Assembly: GCF_003417065.2 (NCBI RefSeq)
Contig: NZ_QVLT01000016.1
Location: 41,150-105,149 of the forward strand
Direction of reading: 5' to 3'
DNA: 64,000 bases
Origin: Hymenobacter lapidiphilus
GTDB lineage: Bacteria; Bacteroidota; Bacteroidia; Cytophagales; Hymenobacteraceae
The notes beneath the pieces are model-generated. The model was not told the origin of the DNA, searched no databases, and saw only the letters and a list, made by a program, of their open reading frames with translations. Position numbers and translations under genes: made by a program. Of the stretch, positions 18,507 through 25,949 are shown in pieces; the stretch's first letter is position 1; each line of letters opens with the position of its first letter.

Positions 18507-19226
18507 ATGCCCTCCGGCCCCGCTGCTCCGCTGCTTTTCGTCAGCATCATCATTCCCACCTTCAACGAAGGCAGCCACATCGGCCGGCTGCTGGCTCACC
18601 TGCGGGCCATCAATGGCGCCGATGCGGCCGTGGAGCTAGTGGTGGCCGACGGTGGTAGCCTCGATGATACGGCCGCCGAAGCCGCCGCCCACGGCGCCCG
18701 GGTGGTGCAGTGCCCGCGCCGGGGCCGGGCCGCCCAGCTCAACCACGGCGCCGCCCGCGCCACCGGGCAAATCCTGTATTTCCTGCACGCCGACTCGCTG
18801 CCGCCCGCCACGCTGCTGCCCGATTTGCGCGCGGCCGTGGCAACCGGGGCCGTGGCCGGCTGCTACCGCCTGCGCTTCGACGAGCCGCACTGGTTTCTGG
18901 CGGCCAACGCCTGGTTTACGCGCTTCAACTTCAACGGCATCCGCTACGGCGACCAGAGCCTGTTTGTGCGGCGGGAGGTGTTTGAGCGGGCCGGTGGCTA
19001 CCGCGAGCAGCTGCAGCTGCTCGAAGACCAGGAAATCGTGGGCCGGTTGCGGCAACACGGCCCGTTTCGGGTGCTGCCGGGCTACATTGTCACCTCGGCC
19101 CGCAAGTACCGCCGCAATGGTATCTACCGCCTGCAAGCCGTTTTTGCGCTGCTCACCGGGTTGTTCTGGCTGGGCGTGCCGCAAGCCCGGCTGGTACAGC
19201 TGTATCAGCGGCTGGTGCGGGGCTAA
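18507..19226 (+). CDS. Glycosyltransferase family 2, TIGR04283-like
   Basis: A 239-residue GT-A enzyme without the usual membrane anchor. It opens FVSIIIPTFNEGSHI, has VVADGGSLDDT (donor site), RAAQLNHGAARATGQ and the metal-binding FLHADSLPP. The RGRAAQLNHGA and GDQSLFVRREVF segments are typical of the TIGR04283 subfamily, which is often found beside radical-SAM/selenium-related genes; none is adjacent here. A TTG-led extension of 13 codons exists, but the ATG at 18507 matches the family start. It is divergent from the response regulator. Confidence 0.85.
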   Translation: MPSGPAAPLLFVSIIIPTFNEGSHIGRLLAHLRAINGADAAVELVVADGGSLDDTAAEAAAHGARVVQCPRRGRAAQLNHGAARATGQILYFLHADSLPPATLLPDLRAAVATGAVAGCYRLRFDEPHWFLAANAWFTRFNFNGIRYGDQSLFVRREVFERAGGYREQLQLLEDQEIVGRLRQHGPFRVLPGYIVTSARKYRRNGIYRLQAVFALLTGLFWLGVPQARLVQLYQRLVRG

Positions 19227-19300
19227 GGGGAATCTGGGCAGCATAGCTAGGAACAGCGGAATTATACAGCTAAAATCAAGCGCAGTTTAAGCCGCCCCAG

Positions 19301-20860
19301 CTACCGCAGATACTTGCTCAGCTCCGATACCGTTCGGATACCCAGCTGCTCGGCCTGCTGCCGACGCATGAGCAGCGCATAGGTGTTGTTGAAGCCCAGC
19401 GGCGCCAGCCACTCCAGCTGGTAGCGGCGGCGGTACTCGCGGCGCACATAGGCCAGCACGGCGGCCGGGTCGGGGCCCAGCGAGTCGAGCACGGCAGCCG
19501 ATGGTTGGAGCACTACTAGCAGCCCGGTGCCGGTGTACTCGGGGTAGAGGTCGATGGCGCCGGTACGCAGCGCGTCGGCGCAGATGCTGGTGCCGCCCAG
19601 GCCCGTTTTGGCCTCCACCTGCAGGTTGGTGTAGCCTTTGATGAGGGCCGCGTACATTTCAGCCAGAATATACTGCTCCCCAAAAATCTTGGAGCCCAGC
19701 CGAATGGTAGCCCCGGTGGCGGGCTGCGGCTCGCGCCACAGCCCACGGCGGCGCAGGAAATCGTGGGCCACGGCCCGGGGCGTTTCGTGGCGGATGTCCA
19801 CCCGGTAGTTCAGCTCCGTCATCACCGAATCGGAGAGCTGGCCGGCGAGGCGGGCCAGGGCCGGGGCCAGCTCGGGGTGGGCCTGCAGCGTCTGGCGGCG
19901 CACCACGGGCACGGCCTGGTAGGGCGGAAAGGCGTGGCGGTCGTCGTGCAGTACCCGCAGGTCGTAGGCCCGGATGCGGCCGTCGGTCGAGTAGCCGTCA
20001 ATCAGGTCCACGTCGCCGCTCCGGACCGCCTCATACACCAGCGCCGGGGCCAGCACCACCGAGGCCGGGTTGAGCCCATAAAGTTGGCGCAGACCCGGCA
20101 GCCCATCGGCGCGGCCCACAAACTCGGGGCTAAAGCCGGCCAGCAGCTTGCTGGTGGCACGGGGCAGCAGGTAGAGGCCCGCCAGTAGGGGCAGGGCCAG
20201 CAGCAGCGCCCGCCCAGCCCACACCAGCCGCCGCCCCCGCAAGTGCTGCAGTCCGGCCAGCGCCCCATCAAACAGCAAGGCCAGCACCGCCGCCGGAACA
20301 GCGCCGGCCAGAATCATGGCCGGGTTGTTCAGGGCAATGCCACCAAAAATGAATTCGCCCAGCCCGCCCGCCGCCACGTAGGCCGCCAGTGTGGCCACGC
20401 CCACATTAATCACGGCCGCCGTGCGGATACCGGCCAGCAGCACCGGCAGGGCCAGCGGCAGCTCTACGCGGCGCAGCACCTGCCCGTCGGTCAGGCCCAG
20501 GCCGCGGGCGGCATCCACCACGGCGGCATCTACGCCCTGCACGCCCGCGAGCGTGTTGCGCACAATGGGCAGCAGCGAGTACAGAAACAGCGCCACAATG
20601 GCCGGCCCCGGCCCGATACCCATCACCGGAATCAGAAAGCCCAGCAGCGCAATGCTCGGAATGGTCTGGAGCACGCCGGCCCCGCCCAGCACCCACGGTG
20701 CCAGCCGCGGCCGGCGCGTGAGCAGCAGCCCCAGCGGCACGCCCACCATCACGCCCGCCAGCAACGAGGCCGCCGTCAGCCCGATGTGCTGCAGGATCTG
20801 CTGGCCCAGTTTATCGGCCTGTGCCTGCCAAAAGGCGAAGAGTTCGGTAAGGATGGTCAA
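19301..20860 (-). CDS. Osmoprotectant ABC transporter: permease fused to a lobe-swapped substrate-binding domain
   Basis: Inner-membrane permease plus binding domain for a quaternary-amine osmoprotectant such as glycine betaine or choline, working with the ATPase upstream. Residues 1-240 are the permease (five or six segments; ALPVLLAGIRTAAVINVGVA is the EAA-like loop region). Residues about 243-380 look like the second lobe of OpuCC/OsmF-type binding proteins (SPEFVGRADGLPGL, DDRHAFPPYQAVPV, VAHDFLRRRGL). Residues about 386-519 look like the first lobe (LGSKIFGEQYILAEMY, IDLYPEYTGTGL, GFNNTYALL). In ordinary members the first lobe precedes the second, so this domain is circularly permuted. 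The likely start is TTG at 20860; the frame extends upstream only through a palindromic repeat. Confidence 0.85.
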   Translation of the reverse strand: MTILTELFAFWQAQADKLGQQILQHIGLTAASLLAGVMVGVPLGLLLTRRPRLAPWVLGGAGVLQTIPSIALLGFLIPVMGIGPGPAIVALFLYSLLPIVRNTLAGVQGVDAAVVDAARGLGLTDGQVLRRVELPLALPVLLAGIRTAAVINVGVATLAAYVAAGGLGEFIFGGIALNNPAMILAGAVPAAVLALLFDGALAGLQHLRGRRLVWAGRALLLALPLLAGLYLLPRATSKLLAGFSPEFVGRADGLPGLRQLYGLNPASVVLAPALVYEAVRSGDVDLIDGYSTDGRIRAYDLRVLHDDRHAFPPYQAVPVVRRQTLQAHPELAPALARLAGQLSDSVMTELNYRVDIRHETPRAVAHDFLRRRGLWREPQPATGATIRLGSKIFGEQYILAEMYAALIKGYTNLQVEAKTGLGGTSICADALRTGAIDLYPEYTGTGLLVVLQPSAAVLDSLGPDPAAVLAYVRREYRRRYQLEWLAPLGFNNTYALLMRRQQAEQLGIRTVSELSKYLR

Positions 20861-20881
20861 GGTGAAATGTAGGAAATATGA

Positions 20882-20994
20882 GGGGTAAAGAACGTGTAGG
20901 GGCGGGCTTGCCCCCGCCCGCCGTTCAACGGCGGTGCATGGTTCGTTCAACGGCGGGCGGGGGCAACCCCCGCCCCTACACGTTCTTTACCCCC
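20882..20994. repeat. GC-rich palindrome inside the osmoprotectant operon
   Basis: Outer arms GGGGTAAAGAACGTGTAGG... and its reverse complement are perfect for 25 bp and continue, with a few mismatches, to about 50 bp around a short loop. The arm contains TGTAGGGGCGGG and CCCCCGCCCGCC, also seen at 40399-40527. It separates the ATPase from the permease gene and covers the ATPase stop codon. Confidence 0.85.
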
Positions 20995-21997
20995 CTTCCG
21001 CCAGCCGTCGTACTGCCCGACCGAAGGCGGCCATAAGCGTGGCGTAGGTGAGGGGCCGGACGGTGCTTTTCGCCACCTGTACCCACACCGTGGGCTCGCC
21101 GGAAGCCGGGACCGGGGTGTGGCTCAGCTTCTCCAGTGTATCATGTATCGATGCTGTAGATGAAAGGGGCTTATTGCTTGAATTAGTGAGACTTGCCAAT
21201 TCAAATACGTCGGTTTCTGGTAGCTCGCATAGCACGTCGGCCAGCCGCAGCGCCCGCAACTGCAGGGCCAGCTGCTCGGCCCCGAAGAAGCGGCGTACGA
21301 AGTCGTTGGCAGGGCGCAGCAGCAGCTCGCGAGGCGGCCCCAGCTGCTGCACCCGGCCGGCATCGAGCAGCAGAATCTGGTCGGCCAGCTCGAAGGCCTC
21401 GGTTACATCGTGGGTGACGAGCACCATTGTTTTGCGGCGCAGCTCGGGCAGCTCCCGGAACTCGCGCCGGATGCTGGCCCGCGTGATGGGGTCGAGGGCG
21501 CCGAAAGGTTCGTCGAGCAGGATGATGGGCGGGTCGGCGGCCAGGGCCCGGGCCAGGCCCACGCGCTGCTGCTGGCCTCCGGAAAGCTGGCTGGGGTATT
21601 GGTTCGCGAACCGCTCGGGCGGCAGGTGCAGGCGGCGCAGCAGCTCCTCGGTGCGGGCGGCCACGGCGGCCGGGGCGTGGCCCAGCAACTGCGGCACCAC
21701 GGCCACGTTTTCGGCCACCGTGTAATGCGGCAGCAGCCCCACCTGCTGAATCACGTAGCCCATGCCCCGGCGGAGCAGCTCCGGGGGCTGGCTTCGCACA
21801 TCTTGCCCGTTGATGAGCACCGTGCCGCTATCAGGTTCCACGAGGCGGTTGAGCATGCGCAGCAGCGTGGTTTTGCCGCAGCCGCTGGGCCCCAGCAGCA
21901 CCAGCGTCTGGCCTGCTTCCACCCGAAACGATACATTCTGCACCGCCGCGTGGCTTTCGTAGTGCTTGGTCAGGTGGCGGGCTTCAATGGCGAGCAT
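20987..21997 (-). CDS. Osmoprotectant ABC transporter ATP-binding protein
   Basis: ATPase powering the downstream permease-binding fusion; resembles OpuCA/ProV. Walker A is [11 protein letters not shown] (about residues 36-46), signature [15 protein letters not shown], Walker [15 protein letters not shown]-loop VLVTHD. Residues 240-336 are not clearly CBS domains, although ProV/OpuCA proteins usually end in them, so the regulatory part may have diverged. The last codons and the TAA lie within the arm of a palindromic repeat, which suggests that insertion of the repeat reshaped the C-terminus. Confidence 0.9.
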   Translation of the reverse strand: MLAIEARHLTKHYESHAAVQNVSFRVEAGQTLVLLGPSGCGKTTLLRMLNRLVEPDSGTVLINGQDVRSQPPELLRRGMGYVIQQVGLLPHYTVAENVAVVPQLLGHAPAAVAARTEELLRRLHLPPERFANQYPSQLSGGQQQRVGLARALAADPPIILLDEPFGALDPITRASIRREFRELPELRRKTMVLVTHDVTEAFELADQILLLDAGRVQQLGPPRELLLRPANDFVRRFFGAEQLALQLRALRLADVLCELPETDVFELASLTNSSNKPLSSTASIHDTLEKLSHTPVPASGEPTVWVQVAKSTVRPLTYATLMAAFGRAVRRLAEGG

Positions 21998-22114
21998 GGT
22001 AGCTGGAATAGGATGGTGAAAGGTAAGGCGGGAAAAGGCAGTGGGCCGGGCGGCGGGCCAGGGAAGCCAGCAGACCGCCGGGAAATCTTTCTGCGCTGCT
22101 CAATCACCCCAGAC

Positions 22115-22144
22115 TTGCCCGGTTCCGAATCTGGCTTAGCTTTG
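22115..22144 (+). promoter_or_regulatory. Promoter of the histidine phosphatase gene
   Basis: TTG at 22115-22117 and TAGCTTTG at 22137-22144 are separated by 19 bp, the Bacteroidetes TTTG-N19-TAnnTTTG arrangement. The start codon lies 93 nt further on. Confidence 0.55.
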
Positions 22145-22237
22145 AGCAAACAACCACCGGCGGCCCGTGCCTATGCAAACCGAGTTCGGCCGCCCACATC
22201 TTCCGGTTGCCCGACCGGACTCAACGGCTCTTTCCCC

Positions 22238-22801
22238 ATGATCAAACTGTCTGCCCGTCGGCTCCTGCTTTATTTCAGCCTGCTGCTGACCCTGGCTGCC
22301 TGCGTGCGCAAGGCCGCCCCGGTAGCCACTGCCACCGGCCCCGAAACCCGGGTGTACGTAGTGCGCCACGCCGAAAAGGACCTCACGCCCGGCCTCACCG
22401 ACCCACCCCTGACGGCCGAAGGGCAGATGAGGGCGCAGTCGCTGGCCGCTGCCATTCCGCGCCAGACGCGCCTGAGCGCTGTTTTCAGCACCAACACCGC
22501 CCGCACCCGCACCACGGCCCAGCCCCTGGCCGCCGCCCGCGCCCTGCCGGTGCTGCTGTATGATGCCCGCGACCTGCCCGCGCTGGCCGTCCGGCTCCGC
22601 CGCGACTACCCCAACCAGAATGTGCTGGTAGTGGGCCACTCCAACACCATCCTCGAAACCGTGGATGCCCTGGGTGCCCCCCGGCCCGTGCCCCTCATCC
22701 CCGACGAAGCCTACGATTACCTGCTGGAGGTGCGCCTGCCAGCCGATGCCGCCCGGCCAGCCACGGCCGTTGCGCATCACTACGGCGTGCAGAGCCACTA
22801 G
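22238..22801 (+). CDS. Histidine phosphatase family lipoprotein
   Basis: A 187-residue phosphatase of the phosphoglycerate mutase/SixA superfamily. A signal peptide with lipobox LAAC (Cys near residue 20) places it in the periplasm. The catalytic motif is YVVRHAEKD (RHxE type), the second arginine motif is in FSTNTARTRTTAQP, and the second catalytic His is in VVGHSNTI. The reading frame extends 276 codons upstream but only as antisense to the ABC ATPase; the ATG at 22238 gives the lipoprotein start. The substrate is unknown. Confidence 0.88.
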   Translation: MIKLSARRLLLYFSLLLTLAACVRKAAPVATATGPETRVYVVRHAEKDLTPGLTDPPLTAEGQMRAQSLAAAIPRQTRLSAVFSTNTARTRTTAQPLAAARALPVLLYDARDLPALAVRLRRDYPNQNVLVVGHSNTILETVDALGAPRPVPLIPDEAYDYLLEVRLPADAARPATAVAHHYGVQSH

Positions 22802-22886
22802 CCAGGGCCGGGACGCTGCAACCCGGCGGCTCGCTTATGCTTCTATTAGCCACTCTACCGGTTTCTTTTCCCTCCTTTTTTCTTCC

Positions 22887-24284
22887 ATGATGTTTTCTGC
22901 CCTTCGCCGCCGCGCCCTTGCGCTGGTGCTGCTGTTGCTTGCTGTTCCGCTGGCCGCCCAGGCCCAGACTCCCACCGCCACCGACTCGGTTAACATTCGC
23001 CGCATTTATGATGAGGCCCTGGCCCGTGGGCAGAGCTACGAGAACCTGCGCTACCTCACCGGCCAGATTGGCGCCCGGCTCAGCGGCTCGCCTCAGGCAG
23101 CCCAGGCCGTGCAGTGGGGCCAGCTGACCATGGAAAAACTGGGCCTCGACCGCGTGTATCTGCAGGAGGTAATGGTACCGCATTGGGTGCGCGGCAAGCC
23201 CGAAAAAGCCACCATCCGGGCCGATAAGGGCAAGGGTGTGAGCCTGAACGTGGTTGCGCTGGGCGGCTCGGTGGGTACCGGCGGCAAGCTGCGTGCCGGC
23301 GTGGTAGAGGTGCAGAGCCTGGCCCAGCTGGCCGCTTTGCCCGAAGCGCAGGTAAAGGGCAAGTTTGTGTTCTTCAACCGCCCCATGAACCCGCTGTATA
23401 TAGAAACGGGCCAGGCCTACGGCGAAGCCGGCGACCAGCGCCGCTCCGGGGCGGTAGCCGCCGCGAAGCGGGGGGCCGTAGGCGCGCTCGTGCGCAGCCT
23501 CACGCTGGCCCAGGACGACCTGCCCCACACCGGCACTATGAGCTACCAGGAGGGCGTGGCAAAGGTGCCCGCCGCCGCCCTCAGCACCAAGGGTGCTGAT
23601 GAGCTGAGCCAGCTGCTCAAGGCCGACTCCAACCTGAGCGTAGAACTGGAAATGAGCTGCCAGACCCTGCCCGACGTGAAAAGCTACAACGTCATCGGCG
23701 AAATAAAAGGCACGAAGTACCCCGAGCAGATCATTACCGTGGGCGGCCACCTCGACTCCTGGGACCTGGGCCAGGGCGCCCACGACGACGGTACGGGCTG
23801 CGTGCAAAGCATGGAGGCCCTGCGCCTGCTGAAGGCCACCGGCCTGCTCCCCGAGCGCACCGTGCGGGCCGTGCTGTTTATGAATGAGGAAAACGGCAAC
23901 CGCGGCGGCATCAAATACGCCGAAATAGCCAAGGCCAACAACGAAAACCACCTCGCCGCTATGGAGTCCGACGGCGGCGGGTTTACGCCCCGGGGCTTCA
24001 ATATCGATGCCGCGCCGGCCGTAGTGCGCAAAATTGAAGTCTGGCAGCCCCTGTTTGCCCCCTACGGCAGCGGCCAGTTTGCCCAGGGCCACGCCGGCAC
24101 CGACATCGGCCCACTGAAGGGCCAGGTGCAGGCCCTGGTTGGCTATGACTGCGACTCGCAGCGCTACTTCGATATCCACCACACCGCCGCCGATACTTTC
24201 GATAAGGTAAACCGCCGCGAGCTGGAGCTCGGCGGTGCCAGCATGGCCGCGCTGGTATATCTGCTAAGCAAATACGGCCTGTAA
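22887..24284 (+). CDS. M28-family zinc aminopeptidase, secreted
   Basis: A 465-residue exported peptidase with a signal peptide (cleavage after AQAQ near residue 27). It has a PA-domain-like insert in the first half. The zinc-site motifs are in order: GGHLDSWDLG (His), GAHDDGTGC (Asp), NEENGNRGG (Glu pair), ESDGGGF (Asp) and IHHTAADTF (His). It probably trims peptides in the periplasm or outside the cell. ATG 22887 (or 22890) is chosen for the signal peptide. A bidirectional terminator follows at 24321. Confidence 0.92.
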   Translation: MMFSALRRRALALVLLLLAVPLAAQAQTPTATDSVNIRRIYDEALARGQSYENLRYLTGQIGARLSGSPQAAQAVQWGQLTMEKLGLDRVYLQEVMVPHWVRGKPEKATIRADKGKGVSLNVVALGGSVGTGGKLRAGVVEVQSLAQLAALPEAQVKGKFVFFNRPMNPLYIETGQAYGEAGDQRRSGAVAAAKRGAVGALVRSLTLAQDDLPHTGTMSYQEGVAKVPAAALSTKGADELSQLLKADSNLSVELEMSCQTLPDVKSYNVIGEIKGTKYPEQIITVGGHLDSWDLGQGAHDDGTGCVQSMEALRLLKATGLLPERTVRAVLFMNEENGNRGGIKYAEIAKANNENHLAAMESDGGGFTPRGFNIDAAPAVVRKIEVWQPLFAPYGSGQFAQGHAGTDIGPLKGQVQALVGYDCDSQRYFDIHHTAADTFDKVNRRELELGGASMAALVYLLSKYGL

Positions 24285-24320
24285 CAGCCTCGCCTGGCTG
24301 GTAGGAATTACGCCGCAACA

Positions 24321-24355
24321 AAAATGCCCGACTGCCATTGGCAGCCGGGCATTTT
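24321..24355. terminator. Bidirectional terminator between M28 peptidase and small AT-hook protein
   Basis: Arms AAAATGCCCG and CGGGCATTTT are perfect and continue as CTGCC/GGCAG inside; A and T runs at each end suit both converging genes. Confidence 0.8.
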
Positions 24356-24378
24356 CAGGTATACACTTACCGGAAATA

Positions 24379-24612
24379 TTATTCGGCAGTAGCGTTTTTG
24401 CGCGGACGGCCGGGGCCTTTGCCAGTGGTGCTGGCGGCGCGCGGCTTGCGCTCCTTCTTTTCAACCTTGTAGCCAGGGTCCAGCATAGCGTTCATTTCCT
24501 CCATCATGCTGTTGATTTTAGAAGCCTGCTTACGAATGCGGGTCAGAAGCGCGTGGTTGTCTTCGGCGCTGTTGAGGATTTCCTGGAGCTTATTGAGGTC
24601 GTTGGTTGCCAT
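24379..24612 (-). CDS. Small basic protein with AT-hook-like tail
   Basis: A 77-residue cytoplasmic protein. Residues 1-45 are predicted helical/coiled (LNKLQEILNSAEDNHALLTR), and the tail is basic with GKGPGRPRK, the GRP core of an AT-hook. The combination suggests a small nucleoid-associated or DNA-binding protein, by inference only. It stands alone between two terminators and is thus its own transcription unit. Confidence 0.7.
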   Translation of the reverse strand: MATNDLNKLQEILNSAEDNHALLTRIRKQASKINSMMEEMNAMLDPGYKVEKKERKPRAASTTGKGPGRPRKNATAE

Positions 24613-24933
24613 TGGAGAAATAAATGGGTTGAGAAATTATGAGGTTGCAAAGTTGCCTGTTTATTTTTATTTCACAAGTACTTTTGCGTCCGGAATAATC
24701 CCGATACGTGAAAAACAATAAACTGTCTGGTCAGGAGAATAAATAAAGTGACGCTATAAAAGCAGGTAGCCTGCATGTCCGGCTATTAATTCGGATACAC
24801 AGGCTACCTGCTTTTAGAATATTACTGGCCCTGTAAGTTGGATAGTTTACTGCCGGGAGATACAGTTTCCACCTACAAGGCACAGACTAATTAATACGCC
24901 GCGGTATGATCGAAACCATCGGCTGAAAGACCG
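24613..24933. other. Gene-free gap of 321 bp
   Basis: AT-rich upstream region of the AT-hook gene, then the hairpin at 24758-24815. I see no small gene with supporting signals. Confidence 0.5.
24758..24815 (-). terminator. Terminator of the OmpA lipoprotein gene
   Basis: 16-bp perfect arms AAAAGCAGGTAGCCTG (24758-24773) and CAGGCTACCTGCTTTT (24800-24815), with a 26-nt loop; the minus strand then reads into T residues. It lies 119 nt after the OmpA stop. Confidence 0.65.
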
Positions 24934-25761
24934 TTAATTCTGCTCCAGAATTTGAAACAGCTCGTCGAGCTTGGGCGTCAGAATAATTTCGGTACGGCGG
25001 TTAAGCGCCTTGTTGGCCGGGGTATCGTTGGCCGCAATGGGCACAAATTGCGCCCGGCCCGAAGGGGTTACCTGCGAATCAGAAAGGCCCGATTCGGTGA
25101 GAATACGCGTGATTTCAGTTGCCCGCAACACGCTTAAATCCCAGTTGTCCTTCGCCCCGTTCACCACGCCGCGCAGCGGTACATTGTCGGTGTGGCCTTC
25201 AACCAGTACGTTCACGTCCTGGTTGCCTTTGAGGGCGGCAGCCAGTTTTTTGAGGGCTTCCTGGCCTTTGGGGTCTACTTTGGTCGAGCCCGATTTGAAG
25301 AGCAGCTGCTCGGAAAGCGACACGTAAACTTTGCCGTTTTTCACGTTTACCTGCAAATCCTGGGCGTTGAAACCGAGGAGCGCGTCGCCTACTTTCTGGC
25401 GTAGCGCCTTTACGGCGGCTTCCTTCTGGTCGAGCACGCGCTGCATTTCGGCAATGCGCTCTTCCTTGGTCCGCAAATCGGTGGAAAGCTGAGAATTTTC
25501 CTGCTGTGCCCCGCTCAGACTTTGGTTGAGCTGGTTTACCTGCTGATTTTTAGAAAGCAAATTACTGCGTAACGATTCTTCGTTACGCGCCTTTTCATTT
25601 TCGAGGGCCGATTTCTCAACCTGCAGCTGGTCGCGGGCCTGGGCCGCCTCCTGAAATGAGCGTTGAGCAGCGTCAAATTGTTTCTGCGATACGCAGCTGG
25701 CTGAGCCAATGAGCAGAGCTGCTCCGCAGAGCACTTTGGGGAAAACGGAAGAAAAGTACAT
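24934..25761 (-). CDS. OmpA-family lipoprotein with coiled coil
   Basis: A 275-residue outer-membrane lipoprotein expected to bind peptidoglycan. Lipobox IGSASC (Cys near 24); residues about 30-115 form a coiled coil rich in Gln, Glu and Lys; the C-terminal OmpA domain (about 140-265) has VEGHTDNVPLRG and the NRRTEIIL motif for diaminopimelate binding. The start is the ATG at 25761, because translation from the frame's first start 17 codons upstream would bury the signal peptide. Probably structural, tethering the outer membrane. Confidence 0.88.
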   Translation of the reverse strand: MYFSSVFPKVLCGAALLIGSASCVSQKQFDAAQRSFQEAAQARDQLQVEKSALENEKARNEESLRSNLLSKNQQVNQLNQSLSGAQQENSQLSTDLRTKEERIAEMQRVLDQKEAAVKALRQKVGDALLGFNAQDLQVNVKNGKVYVSLSEQLLFKSGSTKVDPKGQEALKKLAAALKGNQDVNVLVEGHTDNVPLRGVVNGAKDNWDLSVLRATEITRILTESGLSDSQVTPSGRAQFVPIAANDTPANKALNRRTEIILTPKLDELFQILEQN

Positions 25762-25909
25762 ACGAGTAGTAGAAATGAAAAAACAGTGAAGCAGTAGATA
25801 AAACTGCCGCAAAAATAATTCTGTGCAGTTACACCGCTACAACGGCTCAACCGTAGGGCTGGTTGTCGGCCAGTATGCCGCCGGTGCTTCGCCAAACGGG
25901 GCTTTATTG

Positions 25910-25917
25910 TACCTTCG
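25910..25917 (+). promoter_or_regulatory. Possible -7 promoter box of the S8 peptidase
   Basis: TACCTTCG, one mismatch to TAnnTTTG, about 33 nt before the proposed TTG start. No clear -33 box. Confidence 0.35.
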
Positions 25918-25949
25918 GAGCTGAAACAGGTATTTAGGTAAGAGAAGAA

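Noticed and set aside
21410..22237. N-terminal extension of the histidine phosphatase frame
   Set aside because: It runs antisense through the ABC ATPase; the lipoprotein signal begins at 22238 behind a good promoter.
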